Positions 1 to 6,693 of a stretch of 13,119 nucleotides of DNA are shown here, one piece after another. The notes below the pieces were generated by a model. That model was given only the letters and a program-made list of their open reading frames with translations. It was not told the origin of the DNA and did not search any database. Origin of the DNA: Elusimicrobia bacterium RIFCSPLOWO2_01_FULL_59_12 (GTDB lineage Bacteria > Elusimicrobiota > Elusimicrobia > 2-01-FULL-59-12); assembly GCA_001800075.1 (NCBI GenBank), contig MGUR01000068.1:19567-32685 (forward strand), read 5' to 3'. Within the stretch, counting starts at the first letter, position 1; every line of letters starts with the position of its first letter. The position numbers and the translations under genes were made by a program.

Positions 1-105
1 CACCTGGCGTATCCCCGACCCGCTGGTTGCGCTCACCCATCAAATCCTCTTGCCATTCCTACCCATCTGAATCGCCTCTAGATTTAGGCTAATTTCGAAA
101 GCCAG

Positions 106-133
106 TTGACAACCCGTGAAGCGCTGGTATATT
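106..133 (+). promoter_or_regulatory. sigma70-like promoter of the hrcA-grpE-dnaK-dnaJ operon
   Basis: A perfect -35 hexamer TTGACA (106-111) is followed after 16 bases by TATATT (128-133). Overlapping alternatives such as TATTAT (130-135, 18-base spacer) are also present, so the exact -10 is ambiguous. Transcription would start around 140, inside the CIRCE operator just downstream, which is the usual layout for HrcA-repressed promoters. No sigma32-type promoter was evident. This is inferred from the hexamers and position only. Confidence 0.72.
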
Positions 134-136
134 ATA

Positions 137-163
137 TTAGCACTCAGTAAACCGGAGTGCTAA
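137..163. promoter_or_regulatory. CIRCE operator (HrcA binding site)
   Basis: The left arm TTAGCACTC (137-145) and right arm GAGTGCTAA (155-163) form a perfect 9-bp inverted repeat around a 9-base spacer, matching the CIRCE consensus exactly. It lies between the -10 region and the hrcA start, overlapping the predicted transcription start, so bound HrcA should block the promoter and autoregulate the operon. The right arm also contains GGAG (154-157), the only Shine-Dalgarno-like stretch ahead of hrcA, 12 bases from its ATG. In the mRNA the two arms could pair and hide it. Confidence 0.97.
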
Positions 164-169
164 TTTCCC

Positions 170-1237
170 ATGAGAGTCCTTCAGAAGGAAACATTAGAAA
201 ACCGTAAGCGCAAACTGCTGCAGGCGGTGATCTATCAGTACGTCCGCACGGCCAAGCCGGTGGGATCGCATGTCATCGTGGATAAATATAATTTCGGCCT
301 CTCATCCGCCACGGTGCGCAATCTGCTGTCAGACCTGGAAAAGGAAGGTTTCCTAATTCAGCCGCACACCAGCGCCGGGCGCGTGCCCACCGACAAGGGC
401 TACCGCCACTATGTGGATTCCCTGCTGGAGATCCAAACCCTGGCGGCGGGCGAAGAGGAGCGCATCCGCAAGGAGTACTCCGCGCGCTCCAAAGAGCTGG
501 AGGGCATGATGATTTCCACCTCGCACATGCTTTCGGCGATGTCCCACTATACCGGCATGGTCCTATCCCCGCGCCTGGACAAAACGCTGCTCCGCCGCCT
601 GCAGTTGGTGTCTTTGGGGGGAAACCAAATCTTAGTGGTGATCGTTTCACAGAACGGGCTCATCCGCCACCGCGTTGTCACGCTGAAACGGCCGCTCCCG
701 TCCGAACGGTTGACGGCAATCTCCACGATCCTCAATGACCGCCTGAAAGGGCTGCCGCTGACGGAAGTTCGAACGCAGATCCTCGATCATATCGAGACTG
801 TCGAGCAGGAGCAGCGGGACGCCTTCACCCTGGCCAGAGAACTCGTCCGCGAAGCCTTTGACCTCAATCAGCCCGATCAGGAATTGTACGTGGGCGGCAA
901 AGAAAACATCATCGATTTTCCGGAACTCAATGATTTCAGCCAACTGTCCACGCTGATGAAGGTCGTGGAAGAGAAAAATCTGTTGGCCTCCATCCTGGAA
1001 AAGGAAATGAAAAAAGGGGGCGGCTTAACCGTCAAGATCGGATCGGAAAACAAACTGCCTCAGCTGCGCCGGGTGTCCCTGGTGTCGTCCACCTACAAGA
1101 TCGGGGAGAATGCGGTCGGTGTGCTGGGCATCCTGGGTCCTCGCCGCATGGAATACGCGCGCATGATCGCCTTGGTGGAAGGCGTCACGCGGATCGTTAA
1201 TCAGATGCTGACCCGCTTCGACGCGGACGTGGAATAG
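170..1237 (+). CDS. hrcA: heat-inducible transcription repressor HrcA
   Basis: HrcA binds CIRCE as a dimer, represses heat-shock genes and needs GroEL for activity in studied species. The 355-residue length is normal for the family. The N-terminal winged helix (about residues 12-90) carries the conserved run RTAKPVGS, then SSATVRNLLSDLEKEGF and the hallmark SAGRVPTDKGYRHYVD. The rest fits the GAF-like and dimerisation part, ending with the conserved LGPRRMEYARM and VEGVTRIVNQML. The ATG at 170 is chosen because it is the first in-frame ATG after CIRCE and leaves a short lead-in before the winged helix. Its ribosome binding site is weak or distant. It is the first gene of the operon, six bases before grpE, and its own operator lies directly upstream, so autorepression is expected. 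Confidence 0.97.
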   Translation: MRVLQKETLENRKRKLLQAVIYQYVRTAKPVGSHVIVDKYNFGLSSATVRNLLSDLEKEGFLIQPHTSAGRVPTDKGYRHYVDSLLEIQTLAAGEEERIRKEYSARSKELEGMMISTSHMLSAMSHYTGMVLSPRLDKTLLRRLQLVSLGGNQILVVIVSQNGLIRHRVVTLKRPLPSERLTAISTILNDRLKGLPLTEVRTQILDHIETVEQEQRDAFTLARELVREAFDLNQPDQELYVGGKENIIDFPELNDFSQLSTLMKVVEEKNLLASILEKEMKKGGGLTVKIGSENKLPQLRRVSLVSSTYKIGENAVGVLGILGPRRMEYARMIALVEGVTRIVNQMLTRFDADVE

Positions 1238-1243
1238 AGGGCC

Positions 1244-1771
1244 ATGGCGGAAAATCCCGAAATGACGCCTGATGTGGAAGAAAATCGGCCGGAGTTAGAA
1301 TCCCTGCGCAAGGAGCTGGCGGACGCCAAGGCCAAGTCCGCCGAGTATTACGACCAGCTGCTCCGGCTCAAAGCCGAATTTGAAAATTTCCGCAAGCGGG
1401 TGGAGCGGGAAAAGTCGGAGTCCCGGGCCTGGGGGAAACAGGACGTCCTGCTGGAACTTATCTCCCTGGTGGATGTTTTTGAACAGGCGATGGCCCAGGT
1501 TCAAAACGCCAAGGATTTAAAGCATGTGGTGCAGGGTGTTGAGATGTTGCACAAAAGCTTCACTCAGTTTCTTAAGGAAGAAGGGCTCGAACCCATGGAT
1601 CTGGTGGGCAAACCCTTGGATCCGCACCGCGCTGAAGCGATCGAACAAGAAGAAGTCGAGGCGGACCGGGTCGGGCAGGTGCTGGCGGAGCTTCAAAAGG
1701 GGTATCTGTTCCAGGGGCGCGTCCTGCGACCCAGCCGTGTCCGAGTCGGCATTGTGAAAAATGCGGAATAG
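1244..1771 (+). CDS. grpE: nucleotide exchange factor GrpE
   Basis: GrpE is the cytoplasmic exchange factor that releases ADP from DnaK and closes the DnaK-DnaJ-GrpE cycle. The 175-residue protein has an acidic, disordered N-terminus (1-18), a long helical segment (about 19-90) with the conserved FENFRKRVEREK, and a C-terminal beta-domain (about 118-172). That domain carries the signature parts LDPHRAEAI, LQKGYLFQGRVLRPSRVRV. The long coiled-coil helix is the part proposed to sense temperature in well-studied GrpE proteins. The start follows hrcA by six bases, with a purine run (AGAGGG) just upstream that can act as ribosome binding site. It is co-transcribed with hrcA and so under CIRCE control. 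A repeat element separates it from dnaK. Confidence 0.97.
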   Translation: MAENPEMTPDVEENRPELESLRKELADAKAKSAEYYDQLLRLKAEFENFRKRVEREKSESRAWGKQDVLLELISLVDVFEQAMAQVQNAKDLKHVVQGVEMLHKSFTQFLKEEGLEPMDLVGKPLDPHRAEAIEQEEVEADRVGQVLAELQKGYLFQGRVLRPSRVRVGIVKNAE

Positions 1772-1779
1772 AACTTTCT

Positions 1780-1882
1780 GTCATTCCCGCGCAAGCGCGC
1801 ACGCCACACTTCCGGCGCGCCCGCCCAGTCGTGTGGAGGGCGGGAATCCAGAGGCTGGACCCCCGCTTTCGCGGGGGTGACG
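1780..1882. repeat. GC-rich inverted-repeat element, copy 1 (grpE-dnaK gap)
   Basis: The element starts with GTCATTCCCGC (1780-1790) and ends with GCGGGGGTGAC (1871-1881), which are imperfect inverted repeats. Inside are GCGGGAATCCAG (1840-1851) and CTGGACCCCCGC (1855-1866), another imperfect pair. ATTCCCGC (1783-1790) pairs perfectly with GCGGGAAT (1840-1847), enclosing a smaller CCACAC/GTGTGG stem (1804-1809/1831-1836). The right end forms a hairpin of 8 bp (1859-1866 with 1871-1878) around a TTTC loop. A second copy with the same blocks lies between dnaK and dnaJ. This is a REP or MITE-like intergenic repeat; related 'CATTCCCGC...GCGGGAATCC' repeats occur in many bacterial genomes. dnaK has its own strong ribosome binding site (AAGGAGGGTG, 1888-1897) downstream of this copy. 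Confidence 0.85.
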
Positions 1883-1901
1883 ACAACAAGGAGGGTGTAC
1901 C

Positions 1902-3806
1902 ATGGCAAAAATCATCGGGATTGATTTAGGAACTTCAAATTCAGCGGCGGCGGTGATGGAAGGCGGCAAGCCCACCATCATCCCGTCCGCGGAGGGGACG
2001 ACGCTCGGCGGGAAAGCGTTCCCGTCGTATGTGGCGATCACCAAGGACAATCAACTGCTGGTCGGCGAGCCTGCCCGGCGCCAGGCGGTCTCGAACCCGG
2101 AGAGCACGCTCACCGCGTTCAAGCGAAAAATGGGCCAGGATCACAAGTACAAGCTCCAGGGCAAGGATTACACGCCCCAACAGCTCTCGGCCTTCATCCT
2201 TCAAAAAGTGAAGAAAGACGCCGAGGCGTTTCTGGGCGACAAGGTGGAGAAAGCCGTCATCACGGTGCCCGCCTACTTCGACGACAACCAGCGCCAGGCG
2301 ACCAAGGACGCCGGTTCGATCGCGGGGTTGGAGGTCGTCCGCCTGGTGAATGAACCGACCGCGGCCTGCCTGGCGTACGGCCTGGATAAGAGCGGCCAGA
2401 ATCAGAAAATCATGGTGTTCGACCTGGGCGGCGGGACGCTGGACGTGACGCTGATGGACATGTCGAGCATGGGCAAGGATGCCACCTTCGAAGTGGTCGC
2501 GACCTCCGGCGACACCCAGTTGGGCGGCACCGATATGGACAACGCCTTGATCGATTACGTGGCGTCGGAATTCCGCAAGGAGTCGGGCATTGACTTGAGG
2601 CAGGATAAGCTGGCACAAACGCGCCTCAAGGAAGCGGTGGAAAAAGCGAAGATCGAGCTGTCCAACGTCCTGGAAACCGACCTGAACCTGCCGTTCATCA
2701 CGGCCGATGCGTCGGGGCCCAAGCATTTGATCATGAAGCTCACGCGCGCGAAGCTGGAAGCCATCGTGGCCTCCATCATCGACCGCTGCAAAGGCCCGGT
2801 CGATCGCGCTCTCTCGGACGCGCGCAGCAACCCCAAGCATTCCTGGAAATCCGTTGAAGACATCACCAAGATCATTCTGGTGGGCGGGCCCACCCGCATG
2901 CCGATCGTCAACAAATTCGTCGAGGATTATGTCGGCAAGAAGGTGGAGCATGGGATCGATCCCATGGAATGTGTCGCGTTAGGCGCCGCGGTTCAGGCGG
3001 CGGTTCTCACCGGCGAAGTGAAGGATGTGCTGCTTCTGGATGTGACGCCTCTCACCCTGGGCATCGAAACCCTGGGCGGCGTGCGCACCCCCTTGATTGA
3101 GCGCAATACCACCATTCCGGTGAAGAAATCGCAGATCTTCTCCACCGCGGCCGACAACCAGCCCTCCGTGGAGGTGCATGTGCTTCAGGGGGAACGGCCC
3201 CTGGCCAAGGACAACGTCTCCCTGGGCAAGTTCTTGCTTGACGGAATCCCGCCGGCGCCGCGCGGGATGCCGCAGGTGGAAGTGTCTTTTGATCTGGATG
3301 CCAACGGGATCCTGCATGTCACGGCCAAGGATCTGGGGACGCAAAAGGAACAGTCCATACGCATCTCCTCCCCGAGCAAGCTCTCGAAGGACGAGGTGGA
3401 GACGTTTGTGAAGCAGGCGGAGCAGTTTGCGGATGAGGACAAGAAGCACCGCGAGGAGATTGAAGCCAAGAACGAACTCGACGGCCTGGTGTATGCGACA
3501 GAGAAATCCTTAAAGGATCACGGGGATAAAGTCTCCGGCGATGAACGTCTCGCCATGGATCGTGCCCTCTCGGAAGCCAAGGAGGCCCTGAAAGGCAGTT
3601 CCGTCGACGCGATGCGCAAAGCCAAGGAAGCCCTGATGGCGGCGTCCCACAAGCTGGCGGAAGTGATCTATAAGGAAGCGGCGAATAAAACCAAGGCAGG
3701 CGCCGGCGCGGGGCCTGCTGAAGCCGGCTCGCCTGCCGGAGGGAATGGCGGGCCGGGATCGGGCGGCGCCGTCGATGCCGAAGTGGTTGACGAAGGAAAG
3801 AAGTGA
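1902..3806 (+). CDS. dnaK: molecular chaperone DnaK (Hsp70)
   Basis: DnaK is the ATP-dependent cytoplasmic Hsp70. The nucleotide-binding domain (1-374) shows the phosphate-1 motif GIDLGTSNS (6-14), TVPAYFDDNQRQATKDAG (121-138), VNEPTAACLAYG (149-160), phosphate-2 FDLGGGTLDV (173-182) and adenosine motif ILVGGPTRMP (325-334). The interdomain linker is VLLLDVTP (376-383). The substrate-binding domain and helical lid follow, then a Gly/Ala/Pro-rich tail ending AEVVDEGKK. At 634 residues the length is normal. Between KRKMG (74-78) and the VPAY motif there are only about 43 residues, so the insert of roughly 25 residues usual in proteobacterial DnaK is absent. Small departures from the commonest forms are TSNS, TLDV and GGPT. 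The start has an excellent ribosome binding site (AAGGAGGGTG). The gene is flanked on both sides by copies of the inverted-repeat element. Confidence 0.98.
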   Translation: MAKIIGIDLGTSNSAAAVMEGGKPTIIPSAEGTTLGGKAFPSYVAITKDNQLLVGEPARRQAVSNPESTLTAFKRKMGQDHKYKLQGKDYTPQQLSAFILQKVKKDAEAFLGDKVEKAVITVPAYFDDNQRQATKDAGSIAGLEVVRLVNEPTAACLAYGLDKSGQNQKIMVFDLGGGTLDVTLMDMSSMGKDATFEVVATSGDTQLGGTDMDNALIDYVASEFRKESGIDLRQDKLAQTRLKEAVEKAKIELSNVLETDLNLPFITADASGPKHLIMKLTRAKLEAIVASIIDRCKGPVDRALSDARSNPKHSWKSVEDITKIILVGGPTRMPIVNKFVEDYVGKKVEHGIDPMECVALGAAVQAAVLTGEVKDVLLLDVTPLTLGIETLGGVRTPLIERNTTIPVKKSQIFSTAADNQPSVEVHVLQGERPLAKDNVSLGKFLLDGIPPAPRGMPQVEVSFDLDANGILHVTAKDLGTQKEQSIRISSPSKLSKDEVETFVKQAEQFADEDKKHREEIEAKNELDGLVYATEKSLKDHGDKVSGDERLAMDRALSEAKEALKGSSVDAMRKAKEALMAASHKLAEVIYKEAANKTKAGAGAGPAEAGSPAGGNGGPGSGGAVDAEVVDEGKK

Positions 3807-3817
3807 CAGCCCTCTAC

Positions 3818-3895
3818 CGTCATTCCCGCAGGGTGTTAGCGGGAATCCAGTCCCTTTGGCAAACGTCCTGGACCCCCGCTTCCGCGGGGGTGACA
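3818..3895. repeat. GC-rich inverted-repeat element, copy 2 (dnaK-dnaJ gap)
   Basis: This copy has the same blocks as the one before dnaK: GTCATTCCCGC (3819-3829), GCGGGAATCCAG (3839-3850), CTGGACCCCCGC (3868-3879) and GCGGGGGTGAC (3884-3894). Here the first two form a compact hairpin, with 8 bp ATTCCCGC/GCGGGAAT around a 9-base loop. The last two form an 8-bp hairpin (3872-3879 with 3884-3891) around a TTCC loop. It is shorter than copy 1 because the internal loops differ, while the arm sequences are kept, as expected for a mobile or structurally constrained repeat. It ends only five bases before the dnaJ ATG. Confidence 0.85.
3872..3893 (+). promoter_or_regulatory. dnaJ ribosome-binding region held inside the repeat hairpin
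   Basis: The only purine-rich, Shine-Dalgarno-like run before the dnaJ ATG at 3900 is GGGGGTGA (3886-3893). Most of it (3886-3891) is the right arm of the 8-bp GC hairpin at 3872-3891. In the transcript the hairpin would cover the ribosome binding site. Possible outcomes are reduced dnaJ translation, dependence on ribosomes arriving from dnaK, or opening on stress. The stem is GC-rich (seven G-C pairs and one A-T), so simple thermal melting at moderate temperature seems unlikely. The pairing is seen in the sequence; the effect is inferred. Confidence 0.5.
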
Positions 3896-3899
3896 ATCC

Positions 3900-5036
3900 A
3901 TGGCTGAAAAAAAAGACTACTACGAGCTCTTGGGCGTGAGCCGCACGGCCAACGCCGATGAGATCAAGCAGGCCTACCGTCGTCAGGCCCTGAAATACCA
4001 TCCGGACAAGAATCCTGACGACAAAACCGCTGAAGCGCAATTCAAAGCGATCAATGAGGCGTACGAAGTGCTTTCGGACGCGCAAAAACGCGGCGCCTAC
4101 GATCGCTATGGGCATGAAGGGGTTGCCGGCGGCGGCCAGAGCGCGGGATCCGGCTGGGGCGGTTTTGGCGGTTTTGAAACCGGCGATGTCGACCTGGGCG
4201 ACATTCTCGGAAATATTTTCGGCGGCCGGGAGGGTTCATTCGGCCAGCGATCCACGCAGGAGATATTTCGCGGGGAGGACGTCGCTGTGGAAGCGCCCGT
4301 CACCTTGAAAGAAGCCTACGATGGGATGGAGAAGCCCCTCTCCTATCGTCGCGCCAAGTCCTGCGACACCTGCAAGGGGTCGGGCGCCAAACCGGGGACG
4401 AGCGCCGTGACATGCAAAGCCTGCGGGGGCCGGGGCCAGGTCCGGACCCAGCGCGGCTTATTCATGATGCAGCAGACCTGCTCCACCTGCCGCGGAGAAG
4501 GCCGCGTCATCCAAACTCCCTGCTCGACCTGCCGCGGCAGGGGCCTTGTCGAAGAAACCACCCATTTGAAAGTCCGCATCCCGCCCGGGGTGCGCGAAGG
4601 AACCTCCCTGAGGATCGCCGGCGCCGGTCAGGCCGGTCAGCGGGGGGGAACACCCGGCGACTTGTTTGTCGTTGTGCATGTGTCTAAACATCCCCGCTTC
4701 ACGCGCGAGGGAGATGATCTTTATCTGGAACAGCATATTTCCTTTCCCCAGGCAGCCATGGGTTCCGAAATCACCGTAGAGACCATGGAAGAACCTGTCA
4801 CGATGAAGGTGCCGCCCGGGACGCAAAATGGAGCGCTCTTCCGGTTGCGTGATCGGGGCATGCCCCGTTTGGGGGCTCGCGGTCAGGGAGATCAATTTGT
4901 GCGAGTTACGGTGGACGTTCCCAAATCCCTGACCGCCAAACAGCGCGAGCTCCTGCGCGAATTCGCTAAAACGCTGGGCGAGAATCCCGCCCATTATGAA
5001 GACAGCGTGCTGAAAAAAATCTTCGGCCGGGAGTAA
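3900..5036 (+). CDS. dnaJ: type I co-chaperone DnaJ (Hsp40)
   Basis: DnaJ delivers unfolded substrates to DnaK and stimulates its ATPase. The protein has 378 residues and the complete class I layout. The J-domain (about 5-70) carries the catalytic HPD at 34-36. A Gly/Phe-rich linker (about 75-118) follows, then a zinc-binding region with four CxxCxGxG repeats (cysteines 155/158, 172/175, 194/197 and 208/211). The C-terminal substrate-binding and dimerisation domains follow. The start matches the usual MAxKDYYExLGV beginning. The upstream ribosome binding region lies inside a repeat hairpin, unlike the strong site of dnaK. The stop TAA shares its last base with the ATG of rsmE, so the two are probably translationally coupled. 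It shares the CIRCE-controlled operon. Confidence 0.98.
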   Translation: MAEKKDYYELLGVSRTANADEIKQAYRRQALKYHPDKNPDDKTAEAQFKAINEAYEVLSDAQKRGAYDRYGHEGVAGGGQSAGSGWGGFGGFETGDVDLGDILGNIFGGREGSFGQRSTQEIFRGEDVAVEAPVTLKEAYDGMEKPLSYRRAKSCDTCKGSGAKPGTSAVTCKACGGRGQVRTQRGLFMMQQTCSTCRGEGRVIQTPCSTCRGRGLVEETTHLKVRIPPGVREGTSLRIAGAGQAGQRGGTPGDLFVVVHVSKHPRFTREGDDLYLEQHISFPQAAMGSEITVETMEEPVTMKVPPGTQNGALFRLRDRGMPRLGARGQGDQFVRVTVDVPKSLTAKQRELLREFAKTLGENPAHYEDSVLKKIFGRE

Positions 5037-5773
5037 TGCCCATGGCCCGGTTCCTCGTTCCGCCCTCGTCCATCCGCGGCACGTCCTTCCGTCTTTCCGG
5101 TTCCGAAGCCCACCATGCCCTGCATGTTCTACGAAAGAAAGTCGGCGATGAGATCGATCTTTTTGACGGCCAGGATGCGTCCTACCGGGGGCGCATCGAC
5201 AGCGCCGCCGCCGGAGAAATCCGCGGCACGATTCTGGGCCGCCGCGCGTCCTCTGTTCTGCCGATACACCTCACCCTCTTTCAAGCGCTGACCCGGGGTT
5301 CAAAGTGGGAGTGGCTGCTGGAAAAAGCCGGCGAGGTGGGCGTGGAGCGGGTGGTCCCCGTGATCAGCCGGCGGACCCTGATCAAGCTGGAGGCGGGGCA
5401 GGCGCGTGAAAAGCTCAAGCGTTGGAACCGGATCGCGCTGGCGGCCTCCAAACAATGCGGCCGTTCGGACGTCATGGCCGTGGAAACCCCTCAGCCGTTC
5501 GCCGGCCTTTTGGGGGTTTTGGAACCCTCCAGCCTCTCGCTGATTCCCTGGGAAAAAGAAAGCGAGCGCACCATCCAGGCCGCCTGCCGGGGATATCAAG
5601 GGAAGAAAATAAATCTCTTCATTGGTCCCGAAGGGGGTTGGGATCCCTCCGAAATAGACCCGGCCCGCCGCGCCGGAGCCATCCCCGTGCGTCTCGGCCC
5701 CACGCTCCTGCGCGCGGAAACCGCCGGCCTCATTGCCGCGGCACTTGTCCTCCGTGAATTCGGAATTTATTGA
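5036..5773 (+). CDS. rsmE: 16S rRNA (uracil-1498-N3)-methyltransferase RsmE
   Basis: RsmE methylates N3 of U1498 in 16S rRNA using S-adenosylmethionine, in the cytoplasm. The 245-residue protein has the N-terminal PUA-like part with SEAHHALHVLR (23-33). Its SPOUT domain carries KAGEVGVERVVPV (97-109), SKQCGRS (138-144), the SAM-knot GPEGGW (197-202) and LGPTLLRAETA (220-230). All are standard RsmE motifs. The listed ATG at 5036 overlaps the dnaJ stop by one base. An alternative in-frame ATG at 5042 gives MARFLVPP, which looks like the more usual family start. In Firmicutes prmA often lies between dnaJ and rsmE; it is absent here. The 3' end overlaps the convergent rhomboid gene by seven bases, leaving no room for a terminator between them. 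Confidence 0.96.
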   Translation: MPMARFLVPPSSIRGTSFRLSGSEAHHALHVLRKKVGDEIDLFDGQDASYRGRIDSAAAGEIRGTILGRRASSVLPIHLTLFQALTRGSKWEWLLEKAGEVGVERVVPVISRRTLIKLEAGQAREKLKRWNRIALAASKQCGRSDVMAVETPQPFAGLLGVLEPSSLSLIPWEKESERTIQAACRGYQGKKINLFIGPEGGWDPSEIDPARRAGAIPVRLGPTLLRAETAGLIAAALVLREFGIY

Positions 5774-6693
5774 GCCGCGGAACGGCGAGCCGCGCGATAA
5801 ACGAGTCCAATCAAAAATCCGAAGGTAAAACCCCCGACATGCGCCGCATAGCCCACTTGGGCGAGTTCTCCGCGGAAGGGCATGAACATCATGAAGACCT
5901 GCTGCAAGGCCCAAAGCGGAACACAGAACCAGAGCGGGGAATCGAATTGACCGCCGCGCGGCAGCAGCATGAACATGTGAATGTAAAAAAGCGTGACGCG
6001 GGCGCACGGCACCGCGGCCAGAGCGAATCCCATGAGACCGGCGATGGCTCCGGACGCGCCGACCATGATTTGCGCGGGGGGTATTCCCCACACCGTTTGT
6101 GCCCAGGCGGCCGCCACCCCGCTGGAGAGATAAAGTCCCAGCCATTTGCCCCCCAAGAGCGGTTCTAAGACCAAACCCGCCGTCCATAGAAACAGCATGT
6201 TAAACAGGAGGTGGAGCCACCCTGCGTGCAGGAATGGGTGGGTGATCCATGCGGTGAAGCCGGAAGAGCGGGATTTCAATCCGAACAGCTGAAAGGGAGT
6301 CGTGGCGCCGGGCTTCTCGACGACCGAGCGTTGCAGAGTCTGGAAGATAGGATAATCCAGTTTCCATCGGTAACGCGTTTCTGCGGATAGGCTCAATTCT
6401 TGAGCGTTCACGCGCTGGAAAAGAGCTAACGCGGGCTCCGTGGGGTAGGTCTCCTGGGCTAGGTCATTCTGAAGCAGGATGCGTTCGCTCTGGCCGAGCC
6501 CCGAGGCGGCATGAAGCAGCAGCCGGGTCAACTGGCGCGCCTGCTCTTGATATTGATCCCGGCTGACAACACTTTGCCGGCGCTGCTCCAGGGGCCATGT
6601 GAGTAGGAATGCGAGCAAGGTCGCTCCTATCAAAAGGAGGGTGAGCGGAGGCGGCGAGGCGTTTCGCGACCAGGCGGGTACGATGAGCAGCAT
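5767..6693 (-). CDS. rhomboid-family intramembrane serine protease
   Basis: Rhomboids cleave membrane proteins within the bilayer. The C-terminal half (about 145-305) is a recognisable rhomboid core. It has HxxxN in the second core helix (H161, N165), the catalytic serine motif GASG (S214) and the catalytic histidine in AAHVGGFTFG (H285). All catalytic residues are present, so it is predicted active. The N-terminus has one TM segment (about 16-34) followed by a polar stretch of about 110 residues before the core, presumably a long external loop. It lies directly downstream of a lipoprotein gene, and its ATG overlaps that gene's TGA by one base, indicating translational coupling. The 3' end overlaps rsmE on the other strand by seven bases. 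The substrate is unknown. Confidence 0.93.
   Translation of the reverse strand: MLLIVPAWSRNASPPPLTLLLIGATLLAFLLTWPLEQRRQSVVSRDQYQEQARQLTRLLLHAASGLGQSERILLQNDLAQETYPTEPALALFQRVNAQELSLSAETRYRWKLDYPIFQTLQRSVVEKPGATTPFQLFGLKSRSSGFTAWITHPFLHAGWLHLLFNMLFLWTAGLVLEPLLGGKWLGLYLSSGVAAAWAQTVWGIPPAQIMVGASGAIAGLMGFALAAVPCARVTLFYIHMFMLLPRGGQFDSPLWFCVPLWALQQVFMMFMPFRGELAQVGYAAHVGGFTFGFLIGLVYRAARRSAAQ

Noticed and set aside
1..70. Possible 3' end of an upstream plus-strand gene, open in frame 2 from the window edge to a TGA at 68-70 (ending ...LLPFLPI).
   Set aside because: Only about 22 codons, no recognisable family motif, and other frames are also open here. It does not clearly match HemW, which often precedes hrcA. 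Not enough to call a gene.
1941..2951. Long minus-strand open frame (336 codons) opposite dnaK.
   Set aside because: It is the antisense shadow of a highly conserved GC-rich gene; the protein shows no family features and has no ribosome binding site or operon context.
1780..3895. The two repeats considered as a CRISPR array.
   Set aside because: Only two copies about 2 kb apart, each an internally palindromic intergenic element, with no regular spacers or cas genes.
5300..6187. Minus-strand open frame of 295 codons across rsmE and the rhomboid gene.
   Set aside because: It overlaps both well-supported genes in other frames and its composition (Gly/Arg/His-rich, no motif) is that of a spurious GC-rich frame.
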